A DNA stretch of 6,198 nucleotides from an uncultured Bacteroidales bacterium (GTDB taxonomy: Bacteria; Bacteroidota; Bacteroidia; Bacteroidales; UBA932). Of this stretch, positions 5,432 through 6,198 are shown piece after piece. Below the pieces are notes generated by a model that was not told the origin of the DNA, made no database searches, and was given only the letters and a program-made list of their open reading frames with translations. Position 1 is the stretch's first letter; each line of letters starts with the position of its first letter. The DNA is taken from NCBI GenBank assembly GCA_946614205.1, contig CAMOGR010000071.1, positions 1 to 6,198 on the forward strand, written 5' to 3'. The position numbers were made by a program, and so were the translations under genes.

Positions 5432-6198
5432 TCAATACTTGATCTTGAAATAGTCCAACAGCTTTTTGTAATCGTCTTGTGCTGTCAGGCAAGTATCAGT
5501 GAGGTAGCCATTAACCTTGCCCCACTCCCGAAGGCCCCGGTAGTAGAAAAGTTTGAGTTCTTCGGTGATGATAAATGGGACGATACCATTTGCAAGACAC
5601 TCTTTAAACATCACCAGCCTCCCTACACGACCGTTTCCGTCCTGAAACGGATGGATGGCTTCAAACTTATGATGAAAGTCGATGATGTCTTCCAGCGTTT
5701 TGTTCTTCTTGGCATTGTAACTGGAGAGCAGAGCCTTCATCCGTGTATGGACTTCTTCCGGTGGGCAGGTGACATTTCCTCCCACCTCGTTTGGAAGCTT
5801 TTTGTAATCTCCCACATTGAACCAAGATTTGCGGCTGTCGGATGTCCCACTCTTAAGGATGCGGTGAAACTCTTTGATCAGCGGTTCAGAAAGTCTGTCC
5901 GTAGCGAAGTCGATCATAAGGTCTATGCACCTGAAGTGATTAGTGGTTTCAACAATGTCATCCACGTTGATACTATCATCAGAAATGCCGATGGTGTTTG
6001 TCTCAAAGATGTATCGGGTTTGCTCGTGGGTGAGTCGGCTACCCTCGATGTGATTGGAATTGTAGGTAAGGTCGATTTGGGTACGATGGTAAATGCCACC
6101 GTTGATTTTGCCATCCTTCTCTTCCTTCATCCTCTTCAGAAGCGGACTCTCCTTGACTTTTCCATTCCTCGGAAGAAGAGTATCGGCAGGGATGCTCC
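5432..6198 (-). CDS. Fic-domain protein (probable AMP transferase), 5' end beyond the window
   Basis: The frame ends with TGA at 5432-5434 and remains open to the right edge. Upstream of the ATG at 6130 it continues with coding-looking sequence (SIPADTLLPRNGKVKESPLL), so that ATG is probably internal and the gene is partial. Numbering from that Met, the catalytic motif HPFQDGNGRVGR lies at 160-171, with His160 and all phosphate-binding residues intact. SNHIEG at 25-30 fits the inhibitory motif [S/T]xxxE[G/N]; lying ahead of the Fic core, it marks a class II, self-inhibited protein. The flap region before the active site is around 95-118. Family members usually transfer AMP from ATP to hydroxyl side chains of target proteins. 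The target is unknown, and no separate antitoxin-like gene is visible downstream. The DNA is clearly more A+T-rich than the other genes here, which suggests a different origin. Confidence 0.92.
   Translation of the reverse strand, partial: SIPADTLLPRNGKVKESPLLKRMKEEKDGKINGGIYHRTQIDLTYNSNHIEGSRLTHEQTRYIFETNTIGISDDSINVDDIVETTNHFRCIDLMIDFATDRLSEPLIKEFHRILKSGTSDSRKSWFNVGDYKKLPNEVGGNVTCPPEEVHTRMKALLSSYNAKKNKTLEDIIDFHHKFEAIHPFQDGNGRVGRLVMFKECLANGIVPFIITEELKLFYYRGLREWGKVNGYLTDTCLTAQDDYKKLLDYFKIKY

Overview
The window looks like a chromosomal segment of a fairly GC-rich member of the Bacteroidales (Bacteroidota). The signs are a SusC/RagA-type TonB-dependent receptor with an N-terminal carboxypeptidase-like domain, a multidomain calcineurin-like phosphoesterase lipoprotein of a kind common in this order, start codons without Shine-Dalgarno sequences, and two matches to the Bacteroides-type -7 promoter element TAnnTTTG. 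An Alistipes-like or Muribaculaceae-like host would fit the composition, but I cannot fix the genus.

Layout. (1) Positions 1-3013, minus strand: a two-gene transcription unit. The first gene is a large lipoprotein metallophosphoesterase (989-3013). It overlaps by 11 bases the start of a SusC-like outer-membrane receptor (999 down to the left edge), of which only the first 333 residues are present. A good promoter lies at 3036-3066. (2) Positions 3014-3424: an intergenic stretch between divergent units, with the minus-strand promoter, a 9-bp GC-rich hairpin, a long imperfect inverted repeat and a plus-strand promoter. I see no convincing gene in it. (3) Positions 3425-5166, plus strand: a two-gene unit encoding a 132-residue protein of unknown function and a lipoprotein of the phospholipase D/cardiolipin synthase superfamily with two complete HKD motifs. 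(4) Positions 5167-5431: an intergenic stretch without a credible gene. (5) Position 5432 to the right edge, minus strand: a Fic-domain protein with an intact catalytic motif and a built-in inhibitory motif. Its N-terminus lies beyond the window, and its DNA is visibly richer in A+T than the rest.

How the genes may work together. The phosphoesterase and the receptor are translationally overlapped, so they probably serve one task: hydrolysing a phosphorylated substrate at the envelope and importing the product through the SusC pore. This is inference; the expected SusD partner would lie left of the window. The HKD lipoprotein points to phospholipid or phosphodiester chemistry on the periplasmic side, and the small protein ahead of it is unexplained. 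The Fic gene appears to be an independent, possibly acquired, gene. I found no CRISPR array, tRNA, rRNA or insertion sequence. Most of the window is ordinary Bacteroidales gene content, and the least explained piece is the structured intergenic region at 3096-3345.
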